Shown: positions 1 to 9,176 of the stretch, piece after piece
Numbering within the stretch: position 1 is the stretch's first letter
Layout: every line of letters begins with the position of its first letter
Assembly: GCA_002007315.1 (NCBI GenBank)
Contig: LNZQ01000094.1
Location: 1 to 21,015, forward strand
Direction: 5' to 3'
DNA: 21,015 nucleotides
From: Epulopiscium sp. Nele67-Bin004
GTDB lineage: Bacteria > Bacillota_A > Clostridia > Lachnospirales > Cellulosilyticaceae
Translations under genes and position numbers: made by a program
The notes under the pieces: model-generated
Seen by the model: the letters and a program-made list of their open reading frames with translations, nothing else
Databases searched by the model: none
What the model was told of the DNA's origin: nothing

Positions 1-3000
1 GTAAAGCTTCTTCTTGCGTAACTTCTGTACCAAGCGTACCGCTAAATATTCCTGATATGCTCGCTTGTGTCATTTGAGTTGATGATATAGACGCATCTAA
101 ATCAATAACTTGATGATTGTATACAAGCCCCAACATCATATTTAAATATTGAGTTGTTCCTACGTAGTCTGGTGCAAAATATTTCACTCCCAAACTTTCA
201 ACCCCATATCTTTCAATAACTTCTGTTAAGCTATATGTCATGTCAATTTCTTGTGCATAACTATCAGTGTAATATACTGCGTGTGTTCCTAGTACGTCTG
301 TTGAATAAGATAAAAGATTTCCGTCGCTTGTTTGTGTTACTGTGTGAGAAACTTGCTCCCATTTCGCTGTGTTGTGGTTGTAAATGTGCGTTTTTAAGTT
401 GTTAAACACGAAGTTTGTTTCATCATCTAACATCATATGAACGTTCATATCTCCCGCCAACACATTTAACGCCGAGTACCCTCTCGTTGAACTGTTAATG
501 TTAACTTGTAGTGACTCTGCTTGCTCAACTCTGTATGGGTATTCTCTTGCAACGCCCACGTCTTGTAAATCATAAGTTAATACTGTTTGGAAATCAAACA
601 CCATATCGTCATTTGCTTGAACTGTGTCCATATAAACATTTAACGTTCTTGGGTCGATTTCGTATTTAGCTGTGTTTGTAATAATTTGTAATGATTTACC
701 TTGGTTTTCAATTGCCGTAATAACTGGAACTGGAATGATTACACGTCTTGAAATCGCATCAATAAGTTGGTCATCTTCAGTTTCATACAAACCTACGTCA
801 ATTGTAAACATATTTGTATTGTCATTGATTATTTGAGTGATTATACCTTGCTCATTAAGAATTTCGTACGTATATCTTCCGTTATCGAATGTTTCTTCAT
901 AATCTTGCGTATACTCAACTGTGTTTTCTGCATCTTCTCCATCATACTCAGTGTCAGATTTGTCAGTATAAATTCTTACCCATGTACAAAAATCTGATTC
1001 TCTTTCTAATGAACGATCTGAAGATGTGTCATCAATTTTCAAAATAGTTTTTGCTCTAAAATAATATCCTTTGTTTGCATCAAGCCCATTGATTTTAACC
1101 ATGTTTTTTGCAAGTATTTCATAATCACCCGCTGCTTGACCGATATTGTTATCTGTAATCGTAATAAATTTTGAATCCATAAACTCATCATTTGATGCAT
1201 ATTCCAAAATATACTCATATGATTTTACTAAGCTACCTTCTTGAACTGTCCCGTAGTCGTTTGGATTTTTCATCCACTCAACTGTAATATAGTCATAGCT
1301 GATTGGCTCAAAATCTAAACCAATGTCAACGATACTAATATACGCCGCTGGTCCTAGTGCTGTTGGTGCTGTTGGATTTTGCACTTCAAGCGTTCTTGCA
1401 ACAACTGGACTACTCCAAGCTGATAAAATCGTACCTGTTTTTTGTTTCGCACGAAGCCAAACATAATAAGTTGTATCTGGGAACAAACCGTTTATAGTTA
1501 TCATTGCATTTTCGCCGTGAACTACATAGTTTTCGTCCATCGGGTCATCTGAAATTTCAAACTCCCAAACTGTTGCTGTTTCTGGGTCTTCTGTTCTGCT
1601 GTAAACTAACTCATATTCAAACATTGAGTCGTATTTCCAATATACAGTTGCTTCTGTATCAGTTGTATAATATAAATTTAAGTTTGGCACTGTTGGTGTT
1701 TCTTCTGGCGTTTCAAACCCTGTAAGCGTTGTAAATATAACGTAACTTGGGTATGTTTGCATCATTTTTGTACCATCTTCTAAAATTCTATATGCACGTA
1801 ACATTGCAATATATTGTGTGTTTGCATCTAACTCCTCAAGCAAAAATTGTTCCCAACTCAAGTTATATTGGTCACGGTCAGAACCTGTTGGCTCAATCGT
1901 TTCCCAACCGTAAGTTGATGTGCTTTCGTTGTCAACAATCCATCTTTCAATTGCTTGGTCGCCAAGTTGTGATTTAACTAATTCATATGGTTGAAGTTTT
2001 AGTTCATATTGAACGTCTTCCCCAAGCGTCATATGTCTATCGATAAAGTTCGTGTCATAACTATCTCCAACGATTGCTTTAACGATATCTAGGTGATAAT
2101 CTTCAGTTATTAAATCATATTGTGTTGACTCATCACTTGGGTTTATAAAAAATAAACTTGGTGATGCACTGTCTGTATAAACTCTTGAGTTCCAAGTTGT
2201 TGCTACTGCTTGCTCATCTTCGTTTGAATATAAGCTTGACACGTTTGATTGATCTCTAACTGTAACTTCCCACCAATCTTCAAGCCAAATAAGAGTTGCC
2301 TCATTTGTTGAGATTGAATCTGAATCGATTGCTAATGGTGGTTTTGATAATACTGGTGGTGCAAAAATGTCTCCGTTTTCACCAATTGTAATCGCTACAA
2401 TTGTTGGTGAAGACACTACGAATGAACCTGTTTCTAACGATTTTGACATAATTTGAATGTAATACGTTGTATTTGGCAATAAGTCGTATAATGTTCCTGT
2501 TGAATCGTAATATTCCTCAAGTTCGTATTTAAAACCGATAACGTTTCCGTATTGTTGCGTTCTAATTAAGTTGTTAGCAAAGTTCTCTGAAAACGATAAG
2601 TTTCCATAAATAGGAGATAATCCCGAAGTTGAACCTGTCGCTTGATCTAACAATGATAACGTATCTGTTACCCAGATGTCATAATATAAATCGTAATTTA
2701 CTTCACCATCTGCGTCAAATTGTGCGTCCCATACAAGTTGAATTGTAAGTGGGTCGTCATCAACAACTGTAAATGTATTATCATAAAATAATGGGTTGCT
2801 TGGAGTTATATCATCTCCTGTAACTAAATAATCTGTGTAATTATCTGAAGTAACTTCTGTGTTTACACCAACTGAGTTTGGCACAAGTGGTGCAATCGGC
2901 TTAACTTCCATAGCATATGGTGAAACTGGAACGTATCCATCATCATCTGCGTTGTTACCTGTTGTTGACACGGTAAATTCTTCGCCGTTAGTATCTTGGA

Positions 3001-4051
3001 ATGTAAATACAACTTGATACCATGCAGTTTGGTCTGGTTCGTATAAGTGATAAAACCCAACGTATCCCCCTTCACCTGAAAGCGTAACTATTGGTAAACC
3101 TGCTGTATTACTACCTTCTTTTTTGTAAATATCCGTTTTAACAAGTGTTGCTGTTGATGAACTCAAGTTTGTTGGAACTTCCCAAACAAGCTCAATTAAG
3201 TTGTTACTTACGTTGTATGCATCAAGAATAATTGGCACAACGTCAAAAACTTTCTTTGGAGTGTCCCCAACGTGAACTCCTTCACGGTAGTATGGGTCAG
3301 TAATTGGCACAACTGGCTCAACCCAAACTGTATAACCTTGTCCTGCTATAACGTCAGTAATTGTATATTCAACATATTCTCTACCGCCGTCTATAACGAT
3401 GTTTAGTCCGATTTCTTCTGTAATTCTAATAGGTGATATATTCATATCTGATGTGTCTACAGACGGACCACTTGTTGCAACGTAGTATAAATTATATTCG
3501 ATACCTGGAATGTACTCCCAAGTAACAATTAAACCTTCTTCTTTTGCATCAATTTGTGTATCAAAGTCTGTGATGAAATATAGCGTGTCATACGTGCTAT
3601 CATCTGAAGATACAACTAAGTTTCCTGAATCTAAAACGTGTGTATGTTTTGCCACAAGTTTTAATTTGTAGTATATACCACTGTGTAAGTTTCTACTGAT
3701 ATCCCAATCTTCTGATGGTGGATCTGCATAATATACACCTGTGTTTTCTGCTGATTTTGAATCCGAGTTGTCAAAAGTATTTGAGTTTATATCATCTAAA
3801 ATAACTTCGTATTGAGCAACCCCGTCCTCATTGTCACTTCCGTAATAAAATCCTGTTGCCGTTATCGGCACAGTCCAACGTAAGTTTACGTCTGGTTCGT
3901 TTGAATAGTCATTTGCTGGCGTATTATAAATCGAAATTTCTAAGTTAGTCGGAGGATTTTGAGCATTGGCAAACACTTCAAATATAAATAAACCACTTAA
4001 ATTTGGTGCTATAAGACATATTACCATAAGTATAGATAATATACGTTTCAT
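1..4051 (-). CDS. Giant exported FN3-repeat surface protein (3' end beyond window)
   Basis: The frame is open from an ATG at 4051 to the left edge, giving 1350 codons and no stop; the C-terminus is missing. A GGGAGAA ribosome site lies just upstream of the ATG. The N-terminus (MKRILSILMVICLIAPN) is a signal peptide of about 30 residues, so the product is exported. About seven FN3-like modules follow (near residues 32-145, 165-250, 265-365, 420-535, 560-760, 780-870 and 880-990). They show the usual W in strand B/C and an 'NTTYY..R' type strand F (for example LPNTTYYIQIMSKS and FPDTTYYVWLRAK). From about residue 1000 a non-FN3 region contains IDPRTLNVYMD near 1138. It is followed by a segment resembling the C-terminal part of the upstream paralogue, probably leading into SLH-like modules beyond the edge. 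No catalytic domain was recognised. The likely role is structural or adhesive, at the cell surface; this is inferred from architecture only. Confidence 0.88.
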   Translation of the reverse strand, partial: MKRILSILMVICLIAPNLSGLFIFEVFANAQNPPTNLEISIYNTPANDYSNEPDVNLRWTVPITATGFYYGSDNEDGVAQYEVILDDINSNTFDNSDSKSAENTGVYYADPPSEDWDISRNLHSGIYYKLKLVAKHTHVLDSGNLVVSSDDSTYDTLYFITDFDTQIDAKEEGLIVTWEYIPGIEYNLYYVATSGPSVDTSDMNISPIRITEEIGLNIVIDGGREYVEYTITDVIAGQGYTVWVEPVVPITDPYYREGVHVGDTPKKVFDVVPIILDAYNVSNNLIELVWEVPTNLSSSTATLVKTDIYKKEGSNTAGLPIVTLSGEGGYVGFYHLYEPDQTAWYQVVFTFQDTNGEEFTVSTTGNNADDDGYVPVSPYAMEVKPIAPLVPNSVGVNTEVTSDNYTDYLVTGDDITPSNPLFYDNTFTVVDDDPLTIQLVWDAQFDADGEVNYDLYYDIWVTDTLSLLDQATGSTSGLSPIYGNLSFSENFANNLIRTQQYGNVIGFKYELEEYYDSTGTLYDLLPNTTYYIQIMSKSLETGSFVVSSPTIVAITIGENGDIFAPPVLSKPPLAIDSDSISTNEATLIWLEDWWEVTVRDQSNVSSLYSNEDEQAVATTWNSRVYTDSASPSLFFINPSDESTQYDLITEDYHLDIVKAIVGDSYDTNFIDRHMTLGEDVQYELKLQPYELVKSQLGDQAIERWIVDNESTSTYGWETIEPTGSDRDQYNLSWEQFLLEELDANTQYIAMLRAYRILEDGTKMMQTYPSYVIFTTLTGFETPEETPTVPNLNLYYTTDTEATVYWKYDSMFEYELVYSRTEDPETATVWEFEISDDPMDENYVVHGENAMITINGLFPDTTYYVWLRAKQKTGTILSAWSSPVVARTLEVQNPTAPTALGPAAYISIVDIGLDFEPISYDYITVEWMKNPNDYGTVQEGSLVKSYEYILEYASNDEFMDSKFITITDNNIGQAAGDYEILAKNMVKINGLDANKGYYFRAKTILKIDDTSSDRSLERESDFCTWVRIYTDKSDTEYDGEDAENTVEYTQDYEETFDNGRYTYEILNEQGIITQIINDNTNMFTIDVGLYETEDDQLIDAISRRVIIPVPVITAIENQGKSLQIITNTAKYEIDPRTLNVYMDTVQANDDMVFDFQTVLTYDLQDVGVAREYPYRVEQAESLQVNINSSTRGYSALNVLAGDMNVHMMLDDETNFVFNNLKTHIYNHNTAKWEQVSHTVTQTSDGNLLSYSTDVLGTHAVYYTDSYAQEIDMTYSLTEVIERYGVESLGVKYFAPDYVGTTQYLNMMLGLVYNHQVIDLDASISSTQMTQASISGIFSGTLGTEVTQEEAL

Positions 4052-4070
4052 AAATTCTCCCTTCTATTAT

Positions 4071-4099
4071 TCAAAAATAAGGGCGATCAATGACCGCCC
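4071..4099 (-). terminator. Hairpin plus T-tract between the two giant genes
   Basis: On the minus strand GGGCGGTCA and its near complement TGATCGCCC form a 7-8 bp stem (one G-T pair, 3-5 nt loop), followed by TTATTTTTG. The element has the shape of an intrinsic terminator. It lies after the stop of the 1636-aa gene and about 20 nt before the start of the next giant gene. No good promoter fits between hairpin and start, so partial read-through (attenuation) is a reasonable inference. Confidence 0.75.
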
Positions 4100-4106
4100 C
4101 AACTTG

Positions 4107-7100
4107 TTAAGGCATAACGTTTGCAAGAATTTCTAGTGCATCTATAACGCTTAGTTGTTCATTTGGAAAAACTTGACCGTTGTTAAGTTCTACTACTCCA
4201 AGCTCTACTGCTGCATAAACATACGTTCTATAAGTTGCTGGAAATGCTCCAATGTTTGATATACCTTGTCTATTTGCTATAAAAATGCTGTCTACTGATT
4301 TAAAATAAGTTTTTTCGTATAGTTGCATTGCTACAAATATCGCATCACCTTGTTCAATCGGGTTTGTTAAACCAGTTCTCATAATGCCTGTAAAACCTTT
4401 TTGTTGTAAATACGTTATCGCATCTGCTCCTGTTGGTGCTCCAAGCATTCTTGCTATCGAGTCCAACATTTGTTGTTTTGTTGCTTTTGCACTTGTATCT
4501 GATAAATCAAATATCGTACCAAGTTGATATACTTGAACTATATGTGTAACATTTGATGGCAACGTTGGAATTTCGATACCTGTTGTTTTTTGACCAACAA
4601 ATATATATGTTCCCATCTCCACGATTTCTAGAGCATATCCGCCTCCAACTTTGAAAACGTAAATTTCTTCCCACTCTCTAAACGCATAATATCCTGTTAC
4701 ATTGTTGCTGTCTATATTAGCTTGTAATAAAATCGAATTGTTAAGAGTTTTAATTTTCGTTGTGTCGTGTATTGCAACGTCCATAATCGTTTGCATCTCT
4801 TCTCTGTGGTCTTCAACTAATTGTGCATACGTTGTATCAACCCATGTTTGAAGTGCAGTGTAGTCGATTATATCTCTTTCCAATTCTTTTTCTAATCCTG
4901 CTACAAGATTTTCTCTTGCAACTGTGTTTAAACTTGTTAGTGAGTCCGTAATATCTTCTTCAACGTAGTAATCATCATCATCTGATTCTGCTACACGCAA
5001 GTTGATATTTAATTTTGGCGTTAAATATGCATCTGTACCAATGTTTTCGCCTTCTTCAATACTTATATCAAGTTTGATATACGCATCGTTAATTTCACGT
5101 TGGCTCAACTTTGTAAGTACATCTTTAATTTCATCTACATAGTTATCTAAAGTGTCAGGTCTAATAGACATTGTGAATGGGTCATATTCCCATCTAATTG
5201 TCGTATTTGTATCTGTCGCCCAGTCAAAAGTGCTTATTGGGAAATAATATTCAAAGTTTGTTGATTCTGGATTTGCTTCTAAGTCATACAAATTAACTAT
5301 TGCAAGGTCTGCCTTGAAGTAGTTTTCTTTATATTTATAAGTTGTTGAACCGTTTCCATCTTCTATTATCCAATATGCTTGTGACATAAGCTCGTTAACT
5401 AAGTTATCATATTTTGCTAAATAATCTTCTAACGCCTGATTGTCAAGTTCTTCTGCTTCGTCGTACTCTGTTCTGTAAATAACTTTGTCTGAATATAACG
5501 AACGTGGTGCAGATTCACCTTCTTCAATTTCAATTGTGTAATCAACTGTTCTAACTTTGATGTCATAACGACTGCTTGAACTTAAATGAGTTATTTTGTA
5601 TGCAAGTTTTTGATAACCTGCTGGTACATCTTCCAAATCTTCTTCGTTTACTTCCATTTTAACAAGTCCATACTTGCTGTCTGTGCTACCTGCAATCGAA
5701 TAATCTGTGTCGCTCTCACCTTGGATAGCAATTTCAAAATCATACTCATCTGGAATAATCGCTCCGTCTGGTAGTGGTGCATCAAAAGTTATTACAACTT
5801 CTCTTTTAGCGTTATAACTATAATCGCTAGTTAATTCAACTTGTAAATTTATTGGTGATTCGATTGGTTGTGATGTTACTGGAATGTAAATCCACTCCGA
5901 ACCTATCGGTTGACCATCAACTGTTATAACTGTTCTTAAATAGTAGTAATACAATGTATTTGGCTTTAACGTGTTATCCAAAATTTGTCTACCAAAGCTT
6001 AATTGTTGTGGGTCAAGCTCCTCTTGGATAATTTCTGACCCGTCCCAATATAATGAATTTACATAAGTTTCTTCTGTCGTGAAAGCATAATAATCTTCAT
6101 CACTTTTTAAAATTGTTTCAAGTGTAACACCTATTTCAAGTAGTTCGTCTGGAATTAAATTAGTTTTTGAACGAACTATTTCGTAATACATCGCCTCATC
6201 AGTGTCAACAACATAGTTTGGTGGTTCCCAAGATACTGTTACTGTTGTGCTTGATGTGTCACTACTTGTGAAGTTTGGTGGTGCTGGTGGTGCTTGCTCC
6301 TCAAGTGATGGTGACAACGGTTTTGTATACGTTGTGAAGCTGTGTTCTTTAGATATTTCTGAATAAATAATTTGTGAATCATAATCTTCGTGTTGTGCTT
6401 CAAGTTTTGTTCTTATTCTTAAAAAGTAAACTTGATTTGGATCTAAGTTTTGGAATAAAATTGTTGGTTGGCTTGCAATTGGTGTTGTATTATCGTCATC
6501 AACAAATGCAATTGTAATCATTTTGCCTTCTCTAAGTCTTTCCAAAAATCCTTCTTCTAACATATCTATCGACCCGCTAGCATCCATAACGATATCATAG
6601 TTATAAGCTGTTGCTATTGTTTCGATTTCCTCATCTTCTGCTGTTCCAATTGCACCATTTGTATCCATGATGTCACTTGTTGCAAAGAAAATTTCATACG
6701 TTCTTTCATCTTCATTTGAAAGTTCCCAACCTGCTGGTGAAAGCATCGTGTCAACATAACTTGAAATATCAACAACTCCAAAGCTTACTTGGTGTTGAAT
6801 AGTTTCTTCATCTTGAATTTCTGAATCAATTATTGCTGAAACTACTGGAACAACTTCTTCAATTAAGTTGAAAGTAACTGCAAGTGGATTTGACTCCTCA
6901 CTCACTGAAAGCATTTCTTCATCGTCAAATTTATCGTATACCGCTCTCATAGTTACATAATATGTGTTTGGCACAAAATAATTTAATGCGATTTGCTCTG
7001 TTGCTGAGTTTGGATAATCTCTTACTGTAACGTCAATTAAATAATTGTCGTTAATAAAATCACTTCCACTATCTGGCACAAGCATATTCCAGTTGCCATC

Positions 7101-9017
7101 ACTTTCGTGTGGTTTTAGTACAACGTTTGTCATACTAAATGAGTTTCCTAGGGCACTATACGAACCAACTGGATCCGCATCTCCAAGAAACGCCTCAACT
7201 AAAACTACTTCGTCATTGTCATATGAAACTTTAAATACTTTACTAAAAATCTTTTCCCCTTCACCTTGCGTTGTGTCTGCGTCGTCATATAAAAACATTT
7301 CATAATATAACTCCCCTTTTTCTAGCAACGTTTCAAGTTCTGGGTTGTTTTGTGTGCTTACTGGTGCACTCCATTGAATGTCAAAACCTACTGCTTGTGG
7401 CTGTGCATATATATCTACGTCTTGATCATTTATAGCTGGAATAACGTAAATATTGTTTATTGCCTCAAGTTGTGGTGTTGGCGGTGGAATGTTGTTGTCT
7501 GTTGATGCGTTGTAAATCATTTTTTGAGAATTTAGTGTATCCGTATCCCCTAAACTTACGTGAACTTCATATTGGTTCATATCACTACCAGCAGAGAAAC
7601 GAACTGCAATTCTATCACTTACTGCGTCAGTTGCTGTTGCTTCTAACACATTGTTGTAATAAACGTTGTAAGTTACTTCACCACTAATATTTCTATAACC
7701 AACATATTGAATTTCTGCCCAAGTTTCTGAAATTCTTTGGATTTCATACTCTAGGTAAGTGTATAATCTGTTTTCCATTGGATATTCTGATTTTAGTATA
7801 CCAGACTCAAGTATTCTTATTTTTGCTGTTTCCATAAGTTCACTTGATTGTAAGTCTTCCCATTCGATAAACTCATCGTCCATATCAAGCCAATCTGTTT
7901 TATCTTCATTGTAAATCGTTTGGTCTTGAACTATTTTAATAGTATACACTCTAGTATCTTCATCATAATACAGTGTTCCATAGTCATCAGTTCTTGTTAA
8001 TCTTGCACTACCTGGTTCATTTCTTTTGCTCATATCAAATTCAATCTCAATACTTGTTGAACCTGCTGTATAAGACTCCAGTTGCAATCTCATAACTTCA
8101 TTGTCAGCTAGTTCATAATCACCATATTCAAGAGTAAAACTACCGTCTGCTTGTGTGTTTTCAAAAACATACAACGGTTGTTTGAAATAAACGTCCATAC
8201 CTGGTCTATCACCAACACGGTTTGGATAGTTGATAGCTAATAGTTCATTAAGTTCACCAAAACTATCTAAAATATAGTGTGTTGCACTTCCTTCAAAGTT
8301 ATCAATTGCATTTAAAACTTCTAGTGTGTCTGTTGCACCTCCAGGGCCTGTAACTGTAAAGTTCATTACGTTACCAGCAGACACCCCGTTTGTTGTAAAG
8401 TGAACTTTACCTGTTGTTCCATTGTCACCAGTTGTTTCTTCAAAATAATATCTAAATAATAATTTTGATGCATCAACTGTGCTTAACGCTGGATTTGTTG
8501 TCGTTGAAACGATTTCAACAACGTTACCTTTGTCCCCGTTAAATGCTGTTTCCATATTAACAGTTTCTACGATAGCAGGAGTATCCCCAAAGCCTGATGC
8601 AGAACTATAACTTCCTGTATTTGTTTGATACATTCTGTAAGATAGAAATTCTTCTACCCCTTCTGCGTTCCACATTTGAGTTTTTATCTCATACTCACCA
8701 CTACCCCAAGTGATAATAGTATGTTGCACTTTTGTAAGTCCATCACTGTCTTCAACATAATATGTTACATAAAACGTTTCGCCTCGTTCATATTCCCAAG
8801 TTACACCCGACCAAACGCTACCTAAGTTTACGTTATAACCAGTAAAGTTGTTTAGGTTTTCAGGTAATTGCGTCGTTTTTTCTTGCAAATTAAAATTATC
8901 GCTCGAATTTCTTGCCATAACACCTGATGCCTGTGTCGCATAAACGTCAAATTGAAACGGGCTAAATAGTGATATTATCATTACAATAGATAATAGTGCG
9001 GCTATTCTTTTTCTCAA
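4107..9017 (-). CDS. Giant exported FN3-repeat protein with SLH-like C-terminus
   Basis: The product is 1636 aa. Residues 1-27 (MRKRIAALLSIVMIISLFSP...) form a signal peptide. Residues about 45-500 are a beta-rich region not clearly FN3. FN3-like modules follow near 505-715 (with a long insertion), 716-890, 905-1045 and 1048-1175; the clearest carries TVTVSWEPPNY and KPNTLYYYYLRT. Residues 1180-1450 are acidic and non-FN3, with IRPDTLDNYVDEI near 1290. The last ~130 residues look like degenerate S-layer-homology repeats (YVYAAVELGVVELNNGQVFP...IDALEILANVM), which would attach the protein to the wall. The canonical SLH TRAE signature is not seen, so this assignment is moderate. The gene starts at TTG (9017) behind a perfect AGGAGG with 8-nt spacing. 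It is the upstream partner of the similar gene ending at the left edge. No enzyme domain was recognised; a surface-layer or adhesion role is inferred. Confidence 0.9.
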   Translation of the reverse strand: MRKRIAALLSIVMIISLFSPFQFDVYATQASGVMARNSSDNFNLQEKTTQLPENLNNFTGYNVNLGSVWSGVTWEYERGETFYVTYYVEDSDGLTKVQHTIITWGSGEYEIKTQMWNAEGVEEFLSYRMYQTNTGSYSSASGFGDTPAIVETVNMETAFNGDKGNVVEIVSTTTNPALSTVDASKLLFRYYFEETTGDNGTTGKVHFTTNGVSAGNVMNFTVTGPGGATDTLEVLNAIDNFEGSATHYILDSFGELNELLAINYPNRVGDRPGMDVYFKQPLYVFENTQADGSFTLEYGDYELADNEVMRLQLESYTAGSTSIEIEFDMSKRNEPGSARLTRTDDYGTLYYDEDTRVYTIKIVQDQTIYNEDKTDWLDMDDEFIEWEDLQSSELMETAKIRILESGILKSEYPMENRLYTYLEYEIQRISETWAEIQYVGYRNISGEVTYNVYYNNVLEATATDAVSDRIAVRFSAGSDMNQYEVHVSLGDTDTLNSQKMIYNASTDNNIPPPTPQLEAINNIYVIPAINDQDVDIYAQPQAVGFDIQWSAPVSTQNNPELETLLEKGELYYEMFLYDDADTTQGEGEKIFSKVFKVSYDNDEVVLVEAFLGDADPVGSYSALGNSFSMTNVVLKPHESDGNWNMLVPDSGSDFINDNYLIDVTVRDYPNSATEQIALNYFVPNTYYVTMRAVYDKFDDEEMLSVSEESNPLAVTFNLIEEVVPVVSAIIDSEIQDEETIQHQVSFGVVDISSYVDTMLSPAGWELSNEDERTYEIFFATSDIMDTNGAIGTAEDEEIETIATAYNYDIVMDASGSIDMLEEGFLERLREGKMITIAFVDDDNTTPIASQPTILFQNLDPNQVYFLRIRTKLEAQHEDYDSQIIYSEISKEHSFTTYTKPLSPSLEEQAPPAPPNFTSSDTSSTTVTVSWEPPNYVVDTDEAMYYEIVRSKTNLIPDELLEIGVTLETILKSDEDYYAFTTEETYVNSLYWDGSEIIQEELDPQQLSFGRQILDNTLKPNTLYYYYLRTVITVDGQPIGSEWIYIPVTSQPIESPINLQVELTSDYSYNAKREVVITFDAPLPDGAIIPDEYDFEIAIQGESDTDYSIAGSTDSKYGLVKMEVNEEDLEDVPAGYQKLAYKITHLSSSSRYDIKVRTVDYTIEIEEGESAPRSLYSDKVIYRTEYDEAEELDNQALEDYLAKYDNLVNELMSQAYWIIEDGNGSTTYKYKENYFKADLAIVNLYDLEANPESTNFEYYFPISTFDWATDTNTTIRWEYDPFTMSIRPDTLDNYVDEIKDVLTKLSQREINDAYIKLDISIEEGENIGTDAYLTPKLNINLRVAESDDDDYYVEEDITDSLTSLNTVARENLVAGLEKELERDIIDYTALQTWVDTTYAQLVEDHREEMQTIMDVAIHDTTKIKTLNNSILLQANIDSNNVTGYYAFREWEEIYVFKVGGGYALEIVEMGTYIFVGQKTTGIEIPTLPSNVTHIVQVYQLGTIFDLSDTSAKATKQQMLDSIARMLGAPTGADAITYLQQKGFTGIMRTGLTNPIEQGDAIFVAMQLYEKTYFKSVDSIFIANRQGISNIGAFPATYRTYVYAAVELGVVELNNGQVFPNEQLSVIDALEILANVMP

Positions 9018-9031
9018 TATTGTTTCCTCCT
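9015..9031 (-). promoter_or_regulatory. Strong ribosome site fixing a TTG start
   Basis: AGGAGG (plus-strand CCTCCT, 9026-9031) lies 8 nt before TTG. No in-frame ATG or GTG lies at a suitable distance, and the next in-frame ATG would delete part of the signal peptide. The TTG is therefore the likely start of the 1636-aa protein. Confidence 0.8.
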
Positions 9032-9176
9032 GTTTTATTTTTTTTGTTTTGCATGCCTATGTAAAGTATATCGGTACACCCCTACTTAAAAATTAGTATA
9101 AGAAATTTACCAATTGATAAATATTTAACCAAAACATTGCACATCATAATAATATATTAGAGATGAGGTAACGAAT
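9018..9176. promoter_or_regulatory. Divergent promoter region of the FN3 gene and the DUF3810 gene
   Basis: This 159-bp AT-rich gap separates two divergent genes and must hold both promoters. On the minus strand there are two TATACT boxes (near 9066 and 9099), each with only a weak -35. On the plus strand TTTAAC and TAATAA are spaced 17 bp apart, about 25 nt before the DUF3810 start. None is close to consensus. No riboswitch fold was recognised. Confidence 0.4.

Noticed and set aside
767..1977. Several plus-strand open frames of 70-76 codons (767-997, 1504-1725, 1747-1977)
   Set aside because: They lie opposite the continuous minus-strand FN3 coding frame, lack ribosome sites and have biased, hydrophobic composition typical of antisense frames.
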